A DNA stretch of 64,000 nucleotides from Paractinoplanes toevensis (GCF_018332695.1 NZ_BOQN01000003.1:1-64000), one strand, 5' to 3'. Positions 9,448-18,443 are shown, counted from the stretch's first letter. A program made the numbers and translations. The notes: generated from the letters alone by a model not told the origin.

Positions 9448-9474
9448 TTGACACTGTCACCATGACAGTGTCAA
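9448..9474. promoter_or_regulatory. Perfect inverted repeat, MerR-type operator candidate
   Basis: TTGACACTGTCA-CCA-TGACAGTGTCAA is a perfect palindrome with 12-bp arms and a 3-bp centre. It lies between the divergent merR-like gene and the truncated cyclase gene. MerR proteins bind such dyads in the spacer of the promoter they control. It probably once served the cyclase gene and still serves the merR-VWA operon (inference). Confidence 0.65.
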
Positions 9475-9506
9475 TGTTTCGGGGCAACGAGATCGAGGGA
9501 GCCGGG

Positions 9507-9690
9507 ATGAAGCGGGAGTTACTGGTCAGCCTCTCGCACGTCAACGACCCGGCCACCACGACTGTCTACCCGGGAGACCCGCCGTTCGAACTCGAGACCG
9601 TGGCGACGATCGAGAAGGACGGCTACTGCACGCGATATGTCCGCCAGGGCGAGGACACCGGCACGCACAGGGGTCCGCCCGGCACCTCAA
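9507..9690 (+). pseudogene. Truncated cyclase family (kynurenine formamidase-like) gene, N-terminal stump
   Basis: From the ATG at 9507, with a GAGGGA ribosome site at 9494-9499, the frame encodes SLSHVNDPATTTVYPGDPPF and then a match to the start of the metal-dependent cyclase family up to GEDTGTHRGPPG. The family has H-x-G-T-H-W-G/D-x-P-x-H-F there. The first histidine is replaced by aspartate, and homology stops at about 9690, where the frame enters the 3' end of the opposing protease gene. Only about 60 of the usual 210-260 residues remain and both metal-binding histidine clusters are incomplete, so it is non-functional. An in-frame ATG at 9462 lies inside the operator palindrome and is unlikely to be used. 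Confidence 0.75.
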
Positions 9691-9699
9691 CGCGGGGTC

Positions 9700-11772
9700 T
9701 TAGCCGCCCGGCTGGAGATTGCCGTTCGCGACCAGGCGGTAGGGGGCGTACTGCGTCACCTTCTCGGTGGGCTCGTCGTAGGCGATGATCGCTACGACCT
9801 TGGGGTAGGCCTTCAGTTCGGCCCACTTCTCGATCGGGACCTGGCGGGCCCGGTGGCCGTCGATGCCGACCAGCGTGGCGTGCCAGGCGTGCACCGGGGT
9901 CGGCACGATTGCCGTGGGGGAGCGCCAGCCCGCCAGTGAACTGCCGTCGCTCAGCGTCTTGTCGCCCAGGGTGATCTTTCCGATGCGCCAGCCACCCCGG
10001 TTCACGACGTCGTCGGTTGTGCAGCGCAGGCTGAGCAGGACCTTCTTGCCCGCGTAGGCGCTCAGGTCGTAGCTGACCGTCACCACCTTGCCGCTGAGGC
10101 CGGTCAGGGCGGGGCCGAGCGTGCCCTTGCGGTTCCGGTCGCCGGCTACGGGGGTGTAGGTCCGGCCGCCGTCGGTGGAGACGGAGACATAGGCGAAGTC
10201 GTAGGCATCCTCGAGGGCGTAGGAGGTCTCCAGCCTCAGGGTCGGTGACTTGGTGGGAACCCGGATCGGCAGGACGGCCTGGGAGTCCAGATTGGAGGTG
10301 TTGCCGGAGAACAGGGTGTTGTCGGCGATGGTCCAGCCGGTCGGCAGTGCGGGCAGCACCTTCCCGCCCTCGAAGGACAGCGACCGCAGCGGCGTCGGCA
10401 GCGGCACGTAGTCGGCACCGTTCGGCGCGGCGCCGGGGCGGTCGTACGCCGACGGGTTGTCCAGGTTGACGGTCGAGCGCAGGCTGTCGGCGGTCACCCG
10501 GCCGATGGGTGCGCCTTTCATGTCGCCGCCGGGCTCGCCGACGATCCCGTCGACCAGGGTCATGGTCTGGAAGTCGTGCAGCACGTCGTACAGGGCCGTG
10601 CCGGTGGGCAGGGCCGCCTGGACGCCGCCCAGGCCGCGCCGCAGTCCGTCGCGGTGCAGCAGCGAGATCGTCGGCAGGCCGAAGCGGTCACGCAGGTAGA
10701 GCAGGAACTGGTAGGCGATGCCGTAGTCGGCCAGCACCTCGCTCGGCGCGCCCTCGTCCCACAGGTTCATGGAGTTCTGCGGTCCGCCGCACTGCCGCGG
10801 GTCCGGGTTGTACTTCGTCTTCACCGGCCCGTAGCCCTGGTAGCAGAACAGGTGGTTGTCGTTGCCGGGGTCGTGCACGCCGGCGCGTCCGTCCACATAG
10901 CCGACCAGGGTCTGCGCGAAGTCGGACAGGCCCTCGTTGAGCCAGGTCTCCTCGGCCGGGTCGGCGTAGTACTCGAGCAGGTGCTGCCACTCGTGGGCGA
11001 ACGTGCTCTCGTACATCCGGGGGTGCGCCGGGCGGCTGGTGCACAGGTCGCCGGTGGGCTCGTCGGCGGGTGCGGCGCCGAGACGGTGCTTCCAGTCGTA
11101 CGCGTCGATCGTCATGACGTTGCGGTCGAAGATCTCATTGAGCTGCGGTGAGAAGAACCCGGCGACGAAGGTGACCGCCTTCGGGAAGTGGAAGTAGTTG
11201 TCGTCGCGGATGTTGTCGACCAGGGTGACCGTCTTGTCGCCGTCCCCGGTGTAGTCGCCGCTGCGGGCCGCCTTGGTGCCGTCCCGGTCGGGCGGGGTGC
11301 TGAAAGCAGTCGTCTCCTTCGGATAGATCGTGTCGTCGAACTCGTGGATCAGGTCGGCGATCTGCGCCTCGGTGACGTCGACCGCGTCCTTGCGGCAGTC
11401 GCCGGCCGGGAACGCGATGTCGTCGGCCACCCACACCTCGATGTGCCGGCCGACCGCCCGCAGGCGGTACGTCTTCGGATAGACCTTGCCGGTGGTCTCG
11501 TCGAGGCCGACCCATTCCCGCTGGGTGCCGATCGCGGGCGTGCCGGCCGCGGCCCGCCGCTTCTCCGGCCGACGGTTGTGGCGGTAGTGGTAGCGGGGAT
11601 GCTCGGGCAGAGCGACGCCGCCGGCCGTGAAGCTGGTCCGGTCGAGCTCCCGGGCGTCCCAGGCGGCGCCCGCACCGGGGGTGGCCGCGGCGGGAGTGGC
11701 GTGAGCCGGCGCTGGCAGACCCGCCGCGCACACGAGCGAAACGAGAAGGGCCCCGAACCGGACGTACGTCAT
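9700..11772 (-). CDS. Secreted zinc metalloprotease (gluzincin, M6/M30-like)
   Basis: A 690-residue exported protein starting at ATG 11772, with a signal peptide (FGALLVSLVCAAGLPAPAHA, cleavage near residue 26). The catalytic zinc site is H260-E261-W-Q-H264, and the third ligand is probably Glu280 in ETWLNEGLSDF, as in M6 immune inhibitor A and M30 hyicolysin-like enzymes. The C-terminal third looks like a beta-rich domain, typical of M6-like proteins. The protein is full length with its catalytic residues intact, so it is predicted to be an active extracellular protease. Its 3' end abuts the cyclase stump. Confidence 0.87.
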   Translation of the reverse strand: MTYVRFGALLVSLVCAAGLPAPAHATPAAATPGAGAAWDARELDRTSFTAGGVALPEHPRYHYRHNRRPEKRRAAAGTPAIGTQREWVGLDETTGKVYPKTYRLRAVGRHIEVWVADDIAFPAGDCRKDAVDVTEAQIADLIHEFDDTIYPKETTAFSTPPDRDGTKAARSGDYTGDGDKTVTLVDNIRDDNYFHFPKAVTFVAGFFSPQLNEIFDRNVMTIDAYDWKHRLGAAPADEPTGDLCTSRPAHPRMYESTFAHEWQHLLEYYADPAEETWLNEGLSDFAQTLVGYVDGRAGVHDPGNDNHLFCYQGYGPVKTKYNPDPRQCGGPQNSMNLWDEGAPSEVLADYGIAYQFLLYLRDRFGLPTISLLHRDGLRRGLGGVQAALPTGTALYDVLHDFQTMTLVDGIVGEPGGDMKGAPIGRVTADSLRSTVNLDNPSAYDRPGAAPNGADYVPLPTPLRSLSFEGGKVLPALPTGWTIADNTLFSGNTSNLDSQAVLPIRVPTKSPTLRLETSYALEDAYDFAYVSVSTDGGRTYTPVAGDRNRKGTLGPALTGLSGKVVTVSYDLSAYAGKKVLLSLRCTTDDVVNRGGWRIGKITLGDKTLSDGSSLAGWRSPTAIVPTPVHAWHATLVGIDGHRARQVPIEKWAELKAYPKVVAIIAYDEPTEKVTQYAPYRLVANGNLQPGG

Positions 11773-11819
11773 GAAAAGGGACGCTACCCCCTGGCTGACC
11801 AGGGGATCGGCAAGACGCG

Positions 11820-12086
11820 CTACTCGAACAGGGAGTGGTCGCCGTCGCCCTCGGCGCGATGCCGGGCCCGCCGCCGCAGCTGCACCACCACGATGTCGAT
11901 CACCGCGACGACGGCCCACGCGGCGAGCAGCCAGCCGGGCAGCGTCCAGCCCTCGTGGAACAGCCAGATGGACAGGACCGTGCACACCACGAAGCCGAAC
12001 GCGGCGAGGACGAGCCGCAGGTTGAGCGCGCTGTACGGTTCGTCGACGGTGCCGTGCCGGCCGGGCGGTTGCGCTCCGATGGGCAT
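11820..12086 (-). CDS. Small two-helix membrane protein (DUF6343-like)
   Basis: An 88-residue protein with two hydrophobic helices at about 28-44 and 52-68 and an Arg-rich C-terminus (QLRRRARHR). The EPYSALNLRLVLAAFG segment before the first helix resembles the small actinobacterial DUF6343 family of unknown function; that assignment is from memory of the pattern. It lies between the protease gene and the ABC permease gene on the same strand, with gaps of about 35-50 nt, so it may belong to the transporter transcription unit. Confidence 0.65.
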   Translation of the reverse strand: MPIGAQPPGRHGTVDEPYSALNLRLVLAAFGFVVCTVLSIWLFHEGWTLPGWLLAAWAVVAVIDIVVVQLRRRARHRAEGDGDHSLFE

Positions 12087-12120
12087 CGCCGGAGCCTACC
12101 CCCGGCCGGCGGCGGGCAAA

Positions 12121-12840
12121 CTAGCTCACCTCCTTGCGGAACATCCGCCACGCACCGAGCAGCAGCGGCAGCGCCACCCAGACCAGGGCGGAGACGGCCA
12201 GCCGGCCGTACTGCCCGGCGGACATCGACGGGACCGAGAGCGGCTCGGTGGTGATGCCGATGTTGAGCCAGTTACCGACCTCGCGCAGCGCGCGGATCGA
12301 CTCGGACAGCGCGCCCCACAGGGTCGGCAGGGCGAAGTAGGCGACGATGGCCAGCGGAGAGCTGAGCAGCAGTGCGCCGAATCCCATGCCCATCCCCACG
12401 AACAGCAGCTCGGTCAGCAGGCCCTGCCAGATCAGCGAGCCCTCGACGTGCCAGCCGCCGTCGCCGCCGATGGCGATGCCGATCAGGTTGGCGGCGGCGC
12501 TCAGCAGCAGGGTCGCGGCGGTGGCGGCCACCGAGACGACGACGCCGGCCGCCACCTTGGCGCCGATCACCCGCAGCCGGGCCGGGACGAGCGCGAACGT
12601 GGTCAGGGCGGTGCGCTGCGACCACTCGCCGGTCATCGACAGGATGCCGAGGATGGGCAGCAGCACGGTCGGTGGCAGCAGGCCGAAGGCGAAGAAGTCG
12701 GCGAACCGCAGCTCCTCGTCGGGGGCCCAGCCGAGCAGGATCGCCGCGGTGCCGACGCTGCCCAGGCCGATCAGCAGGAGCAACCACAGGCCGGCCCGGG
12801 TGTCGGCCAGCTTGCGCAGCTCGACCACGGTGAGCCTCAT
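12121..12840 (-). CDS. ABC-2 type transporter permease
   Basis: A 239-residue integral membrane protein with about six hydrophobic helices, beginning MRLTVVELRKLADTRAG, the usual N-terminus of ABC-2 permeases. Its ATG at 12840 overlaps the stop of the ATPase gene (ATGA), so the two make one exporter. The cargo is unknown. Drug or lipid export is typical of this two-gene arrangement, but nothing in the sequence decides. Confidence 0.87.
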   Translation of the reverse strand: MRLTVVELRKLADTRAGLWLLLLIGLGSVGTAAILLGWAPDEELRFADFFAFGLLPPTVLLPILGILSMTGEWSQRTALTTFALVPARLRVIGAKVAAGVVVSVAATAATLLLSAAANLIGIAIGGDGGWHVEGSLIWQGLLTELLFVGMGMGFGALLLSSPLAIVAYFALPTLWGALSESIRALREVGNWLNIGITTEPLSVPSMSAGQYGRLAVSALVWVALPLLLGAWRMFRKEVS

Positions 12841-13709
12841 CGGGTCAGCTCCAGGAAGAGCTGCTCGAGCCCGCCCGGGCCGGCCGGGCGCAACTCCAGC
12901 AGGACCAGGCCGGCCTCGGCGGCGGCCCGGCCGATCGTCTCGGCCGGGGCCCGCACCACCACGCCACCGTCGGTCGCCGGGGCGGCGTCCAGGCCGGCCC
13001 GGTCGAGCAGGGCGAGCAGCGCGGGCGGATCGAGGGCCCGGACGAGGGTGCCGGCGGTGGCGAGCAACTCGTCGCGGGAGCCGCCGGCCACGATCCGCCC
13101 GTTGCCGATCACGACCAGGTGGTCGGCGACCGCCTCGACCTCGCGCAACAGATGGGAGGAGAGCAGCACGGTGCCGCCGCGGTCGGCGAACTCGCGCAGC
13201 AGGCCCCGCATCCAGAAGATGCCCTCGGGGTCGAGGCCGTTGGCCGGCTCGTCGAGCACCAGCACCGACGGGTCACCGATCAGCGCGTGGGCCAGGCCGA
13301 GCCGCTGCCGCATGCCGAGCGAATAGCGCCGCACCCGGCGGCGGGCGGCCGTGGTGTCCAGCCCCACCCGTTCGAGGGCGGGCGGGACTGCGGAACGGCG
13401 TACGCCCATGGTGAAAGCGGCCAGGGACAGCACCTCCCGGCCGGTGCGGCCGCCGTGCTGGGCGGAGGCGTCCAGCAGGACGCCGATCCGGCGGCCGGGG
13501 TTGCCGATGCGGCGATAGGGGACGCCGCCGATGGTGGCGGTGCCCGAGGTGGGTGTGGTGAGCCCGCAGATCATCCGCAGGGTGGTGGACTTGCCGGCCC
13601 CGTTGGGCCCGAGAAAGCCGGTCACCGTGCCGGGTGGGCAGGTGAACGACACGTCATCGACGGCGCTGTGTCTCCCGTACCTCTTGGTGAGGTTGTCGAC
13701 CGTGATCAT
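12837..13709 (-). CDS. ABC transporter ATP-binding protein
   Basis: A 290-residue nucleotide-binding subunit. Walker A is GPNGAGKST (34-42), the ABC signature is SLGMRQ (130-135), Walker B is VLVLDEP (149-155) and the switch region follows (LLSSHLL). The C-terminal extension of about 70 residues after the core is usual for ABC-2 exporters of the DRA/NodI group. It is translationally coupled to the permease gene downstream. About 90 bp separate it from the dipeptidase gene upstream on the same strand. Confidence 0.92.
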   Translation of the reverse strand: MITVDNLTKRYGRHSAVDDVSFTCPPGTVTGFLGPNGAGKSTTLRMICGLTTPTSGTATIGGVPYRRIGNPGRRIGVLLDASAQHGGRTGREVLSLAAFTMGVRRSAVPPALERVGLDTTAARRRVRRYSLGMRQRLGLAHALIGDPSVLVLDEPANGLDPEGIFWMRGLLREFADRGGTVLLSSHLLREVEAVADHLVVIGNGRIVAGGSRDELLATAGTLVRALDPPALLALLDRAGLDAAPATDGGVVVRAPAETIGRAAAEAGLVLLELRPAGPGGLEQLFLELTR

Positions 13710-13798
13710 GCGTCTCAGCGTGCCCAGTGGGCCGGTCCGGCCGCGTCGGCCGGAGGTCGACGGCCGGCGTCATCGGTCTATGAATGCTTCGACCAAAG

Positions 13799-14974
13799 TC
13801 AGCGTGCCGGGGTCGGCGGCCACAGCGGTTCCTGGGCCAGCTGCTCGGCCGAGCGCAGCACGCGCAGGATGTTGCCGCCGGTGAGCTTGCCGAGGTCGGC
13901 CGGGGACCAGCCGCGGCCGGCCAGTTCGTCCAGCAGGCGCGGATATCCCGAGACATCCTCCAAACCGGACGGAAGGTCGGTGGTGCCGTCGTAGTCGCCG
14001 CCCAGCCCGACGTGGTCCAGCCCGGCCACCTCCCGGGCATGGTCGACGTGGTCGGCGACCTGCGCAACGGTCACCACCGGCCGGGGGTTCGCGGCCAGCC
14101 ACGGCTGGAACTCCGGCGCGGCCTGCGGGTCGCCCGGCGGCCAGTTCCGCACCGACGCCGGGTCCTCGCCCGGCCGCGGCGCCGGCGGCCACCAGCCCAC
14201 CTCAGGCAGCTCGAGCCGCCGCCATTCCGCGTCGGCGGCCACGAACCACGCCCGGTAATCGGCCGAGATGAACGGCGCCACGAAGGTCAGCTGGATGACG
14301 CCGCCGTTGTCCCGCAGCCGGGTCAGCACGTCGTCCGGCACGTTGCGCGGGTGATCGTGCAGGGCCCGCGCGCCGGAGTGGCTGAAGATCACCGGAGCGA
14401 ACGCGGTGTCCAGCACGGCGTGCATGGTGACCGTGGCGACGTGCGAGAGGTCGACCAGCATGCCGATCCGCTGCATCTCGCGGACCACCGCACGGCCCTC
14501 GTCGTTCAGGCCGTTCACCGCCGGCTCGGCCGCCGCCGAGTCGGCCCACGAGGTGTTGTGGTTGTGGGTGAGGGTCATGTAGCGCACGCCGAGCCGGGCG
14601 AACGCCCGCAACACACCCAGCGAGGTGGCGATGCTGTGGCCACCCTCGATGCCGATCAGCGACGCGATCCGGCCCTCGCCGATCACCCGCTCGACGTCGT
14701 CGGCGCTGTACGCGATCGCGAGGTCCGAGGGGTAGGCGGCGGCCATCCGGTAGACGGCGTCGATCTGTTCCATCGTGGCGACCACCGCCTCCGGCTCGGA
14801 AAGGTCGGACGGCACGTACACCGACCAGAACTGGCCGCCCACCTGCCCGGCCCGCAGCCGGGGGAGCGAGGTCTGCACGCCCGGCCGGTCCTCGTCGAGT
14901 CCGTCGACCCGGTAACCGAAGCGGGCGCGCAGTTGCATGGGCAGGTCGTTGTGACCGTCGATGATCGGCATCAT
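13799..14974 (-). CDS. Membrane dipeptidase (peptidase M19)
   Basis: A 391-residue zinc dipeptidase of the renal dipeptidase family. Metal-binding residues are present: H8 and D10 (DGHND), bridging E110 (GIEGGHS), and the histidines in VDLSHVA and FSHSGAR. The family cleaves dipeptides, including those with D-residues. Bacterial members are cytoplasmic and this one has no signal peptide. The ATG at 14974 (tandem with ATG 14971) has an AGGGA ribosome site. A TTG at 15010 would add 12 residues and is less likely. Confidence 0.9.
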   Translation of the reverse strand: MMPIIDGHNDLPMQLRARFGYRVDGLDEDRPGVQTSLPRLRAGQVGGQFWSVYVPSDLSEPEAVVATMEQIDAVYRMAAAYPSDLAIAYSADDVERVIGEGRIASLIGIEGGHSIATSLGVLRAFARLGVRYMTLTHNHNTSWADSAAAEPAVNGLNDEGRAVVREMQRIGMLVDLSHVATVTMHAVLDTAFAPVIFSHSGARALHDHPRNVPDDVLTRLRDNGGVIQLTFVAPFISADYRAWFVAADAEWRRLELPEVGWWPPAPRPGEDPASVRNWPPGDPQAAPEFQPWLAANPRPVVTVAQVADHVDHAREVAGLDHVGLGGDYDGTTDLPSGLEDVSGYPRLLDELAGRGWSPADLGKLTGGNILRVLRSAEQLAQEPLWPPTPAR

Positions 14975-15040
14975 GTATCCCTGGCTACCCCGGCGGCCGG
15001 GACTGCGCAACCACTTCCGGCAGGTCTAGCGTTGCCGAAC

Positions 15041-15505
15041 ATGCGGATCGCCGTTCTGCTGGCCGCCACGATCACCACCGGGATGATGGCGGGGCTCTTC
15101 TACGCGTACTCCATCTCCGTCATGCCCGCCCTGCGCGAGGCCGACGCCGCGGTCTTCACCGAGGTGATGCAGCGCATCAACAAAGCCATCACCAACGGAT
15201 GGTTCTTTCTGTGCTTCGCCGGTGCTGCGGTCTTCTCCGCGACCGCGACGGTCCTCTACGCGATCAGCGGCCCGGCCGAGGTGCTGGTGCCCACTGCGAT
15301 CGCCCTGGTGCTGTACACGGGGCAGCTCGTGCTGACCGCGGCCCTGCACATTCCGCTGAACAACGCGCTGGACGCGGCCGGCCGCACCGATCCGGCGGCG
15401 ACGCGGCGGGCGTTCGAGCCGCGCTGGGTGCCGTGGAACCACGTGCGCACGGTGCTCTGTCTCGGCGCGTTTGTCGCACTGTGCTGGACTTTGACGCGGG
15501 TTTGA
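15041..15505 (+). CDS. DUF1772 family membrane protein (anthrone oxygenase-like)
   Basis: A 154-residue protein with four hydrophobic helices. The pattern GLFYAYSISVMPAL near the N-terminus, NKAITNGWFF, and LHIPLNNAL followed by WNHVRT in the C-terminal half is characteristic of DUF1772, the family of fungal anthrone oxygenases and many bacterial proteins of unknown role. It is monocistronic and divergent from the M19 dipeptidase gene, starting 67 bp away. Confidence 0.85.
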   Translation: MRIAVLLAATITTGMMAGLFYAYSISVMPALREADAAVFTEVMQRINKAITNGWFFLCFAGAAVFSATATVLYAISGPAEVLVPTAIALVLYTGQLVLTAALHIPLNNALDAAGRTDPAATRRAFEPRWVPWNHVRTVLCLGAFVALCWTLTRV

Positions 15506-15644
15506 GGGTCGATCTGCACGGAGTTCATTCAGGGATGACCACACGACCCCTGGGGTTTCCGTATCGTTGACCCGCAGCCTTGGCGCGGCAGGTGATTTTC
15601 GTTGCCACGCAAGGGAAAGCAGGGGCGCCGAAGGGAGACCGACG

Positions 15645-15704
15645 ATGGCCAAGAAGTCGAAGAAGGACAAGAAGAAGGACAAGAAGAACAAGAAGAAGAA
15701 GTAA
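15645..15704 (+). CDS. 19-residue lysine-rich micro-protein
   Basis: ATG at 15645 follows a good ribosome site (AAGGGAGACC, 15631-15640) and opens a 19-codon frame ending in TAA at 15702-15704. Thirteen of 19 residues are lysine; the others are Met, Ala, Ser, two Asp and Asn (pattern MAKKSKKD, then KKKD, KKN, KKKK). A strong hairpin terminator follows within 20 bp, so the unit has ribosome site, frame and terminator with no other gene inside. The A-rich strand stands out sharply from its surroundings. A nucleic-acid-binding or ribosome-associated role is only a guess from charge. Confidence 0.6.
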   Translation: MAKKSKKDKKKDKKNKKKK

Positions 15705-15721
15705 CTCTTCTCGTTCGACCG

Positions 15722-15762
15722 GCGGGCGGTACCCGGTTTCCCGGGACCGCCCGCGTCGTTTT
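15722..15762 (+). terminator. Terminator after the lysine-rich micro-ORF
   Basis: A 14-bp stem (15722-15736 with 15741-15754, one bulged A) and a TTTC loop are followed by GTCGTTTT. It closes the micro-ORF transcript before the GGDEF-EAL gene. Confidence 0.8.
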
Positions 15763-15840
15763 CCCGGACAACCCTCAGATGGCCGGCAACTCGCCCGATC
15801 GTGGTTCACGGACAGGTCGGCCGGGCGAAGGGGGGTTCCG

Positions 15841-18345
15841 ATGACCACGGTCATCGGCGCTGCTACCGCTGTGGCGGCTCTGGCCGGCGCGATCGCCTGC
15901 CTGATCCGGGCTCGGCGGCGCACCGGCCGGGAGCGGCTCGCCTGGGCCGCCCTCGGACTGGGCGCCGCGGCCGCCGGACTCTTCGGCGGCACCGCGGCCG
16001 ATCCGGCCGCCGGCTACCTCGTCCTGGTGGCACTGGGCTGGGCCGGTCTGTTCGTGCTGCCGATGCCGGCCCGCTCCGGCGCCGAGAAGGTGCGCGCCCT
16101 GCTCGACCTGCTGATCATCAGCACGTCGCTGACGGCCCTCAGCTATCACCTGATCATCGGGCCGGGTCACGCCACCGGGCCGGCCGTCCCGCCGTACCCG
16201 GTCGCCGACATCCTCCTCGGCACCGCCGGACTCACCGTGCTCACCCGGATCAACCGGACCCTGACCGGCCGCCGCGGTCTGATGCTCGCCGCCGCCTCGA
16301 TGTTCCTGCTCGCCGTGGCGGGCAGCGCCGGCCATGCCGGCCTCGACACCCTGGGCTCGATCGGCTGGCTGGCCGGTTTCGCCGGCCTCACGGCCGCGGC
16401 CTGCGGCCGATGGCCCGAGAAGGACAGCGAGGAGGACGGGCGCCAGGCCGTCGCCATCTATTTGCCGTACGTCGTTCTGACGCTGAGCCTGGTCGTCGGC
16501 CTCGCCCGGCTCGTCCTCGGCGCGCAGCCCACCGCGGTCGGCACCTGGACCCGCTCGATCCTGGTCGTGCTGATCGTCGTCCGCCAGCTTCTCCTGGTGA
16601 TCGACAACCGCCGGCTGGTGGGCCGGCTGGAGAGCCGGGTGGCCGAGCGGTCCGCCGCGCTGCACGCCAGTGAACTGCGCTTCCAGGCTCTGGTCGAGCA
16701 GAGCACCGACTCGCTGGCGATCCTCGAGGCCGACTCGACCGTGCGCTACCAGAGCGAGTCCGTCCTGCGGATCTTCGGCTACCCGGCGTGGATGCTGATC
16801 GGCAAGCGGTTCGTCGAGGTGGCCGGGCGCAAGGTCGGCAGCCGGGTGCAGGCCGCGATCGACGAGGTCAAGGACGTTCCCGGCGCCACCACCGTCTTCG
16901 AGATCACCCTGTTCCACGCGGACGGGCAGCCCCGCCTCGCCGAGATGACCATCACCAACCGGCTCGACGACCCGTACATCCGGGGTCTCGTCTTCAACAC
17001 CCGGGACATCAGCGACGCCCAGGAGCTGCAGGACCAGCTGCGCCACGACGCCTACTACGACGTGCTCACCGGGCTGGCCAACCGGGCCGGCTTCCGGGAA
17101 CGGCTCGCCGAGGCGGTCGGCCGCAACGAGCCCGGCCGGGTGGCGATCCTGCTGCTCGACCTGGACGGCTTCAAGGAGATCAACGACAGTCTCGGCCACG
17201 ACGCCGGCGACCACCTGCTCGTGCACGTCGCCGAGCGGCTGCGCCGCCGCCTGCCCGCACCGAAGGTGGTGGCCCGGGTCGGCGGCGACGAGTTCGCCGT
17301 GATCATGGAGGCGGACGAGGCCCGCGACGAGGCCGAACTGATCGCCATGGAGCTGCTCGCCGCGCTGGCCGAGCCGATCGACGTCGACGACCGCGAGCTG
17401 CACATCGGCGCCGCGATAGGCATCGCCACCTCGGGCGACTGCCTCGACGCCGACCAGTTGCTGCGCGACGCCGACCTCGCCATGTACCGGGCGAAGGACG
17501 CCGGTGGCGGCGGTTACGCTACCTACCACCCCAGCATGCACGACGCCCTCGCGCACCGCCTCGAGCTGGCCGCCGACCTGCGGCTCGCGCTCGAGCGCGA
17601 CGAGTTCGTCCTGTACTACCAGCCCAACGTCGACCTGCGCAGCGGCGAGATCACCGGCTTCGAGGCGCTGGTCCGCTGGAACCACCCGACCCGCGGGATG
17701 GTGCCGCCGCTCGACTTCATCGGCGTCGCCGAGGCGACCGGCCTGATCGTGCCGCTCGGCCGCTGGGTGCTCACCGAGGCCTGCCGGCAGGCCGTCGCCT
17801 GGGACCGGCCGCTGAAGATGGCGGTCAACGTCTCGGTGCGCCAGTTCGAGGACGACGACCTCGCCGGCATGGTGGCCGCGGTGCTGGTCGAGACCGGCAT
17901 GCCGCCGCAGCAGCTCTGCCTCGAGATGACCGAGAGCGTGCTGCTCACCGACACCGACGAGAACCTGTCCCGGATCGTCGGCCTGAAGGCGCTCGGTGTC
18001 CTGCTGGCGATGGACGATTTCGGTACGGGGTACTCCTCGCTCGCCTACCTGCGCCGGTTCCCGATGGACGTACTCAAGATCGATCGCTCCTTCGTCGACC
18101 GGCTCGGCGGCGAGACCGAGGACGAGGCGCTGGTTCGCACGATCGTCCGGCTCGGCCAGCGCTTCGGCATGTCGACGGTCGCCGAGGGCATCGAGAACGA
18201 GACCCAGCTCGCCGTCCTCCAGGAGATGGGCTGCGACACCGCCCAGGGCTACCTGCTGTCCCGCCCGGTGCCGGCCGCGGAGGCGACGGCCCTGCTGGAG
18301 AGGAACGCCCCGTTCCCTCTCCCATCCGCATACCTAGCCTCCTAG
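15841..18345 (+). CDS. Membrane PAS-GGDEF-EAL protein (cyclic-di-GMP turnover)
   Basis: An 834-residue protein with about eight to nine transmembrane helices in residues 1-260, then a short coiled-coil-like linker, a PAS domain (about 275-400), GGDEF and EAL domains. The GGDEF motif is intact (481-485, RVGGDEF), so it could make c-di-GMP; no RxxD inhibitory site is seen just before it. The EAL motif is intact (608-610, FEALVRWNHP), as is the catalytic loop DDFGTGYSS, so phosphodiesterase activity is expected. The ATG at 15841 has a GAAGGGGGG ribosome site. In actinomycetes c-di-GMP controls development; the input signal of this protein is unknown. Confidence 0.92.
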   Translation: MTTVIGAATAVAALAGAIACLIRARRRTGRERLAWAALGLGAAAAGLFGGTAADPAAGYLVLVALGWAGLFVLPMPARSGAEKVRALLDLLIISTSLTALSYHLIIGPGHATGPAVPPYPVADILLGTAGLTVLTRINRTLTGRRGLMLAAASMFLLAVAGSAGHAGLDTLGSIGWLAGFAGLTAAACGRWPEKDSEEDGRQAVAIYLPYVVLTLSLVVGLARLVLGAQPTAVGTWTRSILVVLIVVRQLLLVIDNRRLVGRLESRVAERSAALHASELRFQALVEQSTDSLAILEADSTVRYQSESVLRIFGYPAWMLIGKRFVEVAGRKVGSRVQAAIDEVKDVPGATTVFEITLFHADGQPRLAEMTITNRLDDPYIRGLVFNTRDISDAQELQDQLRHDAYYDVLTGLANRAGFRERLAEAVGRNEPGRVAILLLDLDGFKEINDSLGHDAGDHLLVHVAERLRRRLPAPKVVARVGGDEFAVIMEADEARDEAELIAMELLAALAEPIDVDDRELHIGAAIGIATSGDCLDADQLLRDADLAMYRAKDAGGGGYATYHPSMHDALAHRLELAADLRLALERDEFVLYYQPNVDLRSGEITGFEALVRWNHPTRGMVPPLDFIGVAEATGLIVPLGRWVLTEACRQAVAWDRPLKMAVNVSVRQFEDDDLAGMVAAVLVETGMPPQQLCLEMTESVLLTDTDENLSRIVGLKALGVLLAMDDFGTGYSSLAYLRRFPMDVLKIDRSFVDRLGGETEDEALVRTIVRLGQRFGMSTVAEGIENETQLAVLQEMGCDTAQGYLLSRPVPAAEATALLERNAPFPLPSAYLAS

Positions 18346-18358
18346 GACGATCTGCGAG

Positions 18359-18401
18359 GTGTGTGGCCGGCCGCTGTCCAAGCGGCCGGCCACACACGTT
18401 T
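18359..18401. terminator. Strong hairpin terminator between the GGDEF-EAL and DUF998 genes
   Basis: A perfect 17-bp stem (18359-18375 with 18381-18397), a 5-nt loop, then GTTT. It lies between two convergent genes, so it probably ends transcripts from both sides. Confidence 0.85.
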
Positions 18402-18443
18402 CAGGTCAGCTGTGTCAGGTCAGCTGTGTCAGGTCAGCTTTGT
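18402..18443. repeat. Three tandem 14-bp repeats overlapping a stop codon
   Basis: CAGGTCAGCTGTGT occurs at 18402 and 18416, and once more with one change at 18430. The repeat covers the TGA stop and the last codons of the DUF998 gene on the minus strand. It looks like a slippage expansion at the gene end. Confidence 0.8.

Noticed and set aside
11188-13326. Long plus-strand frame over the protease and ABC genes
   Set aside because: Shadow frame; the minus-strand genes there have clear catalytic and Walker motifs.
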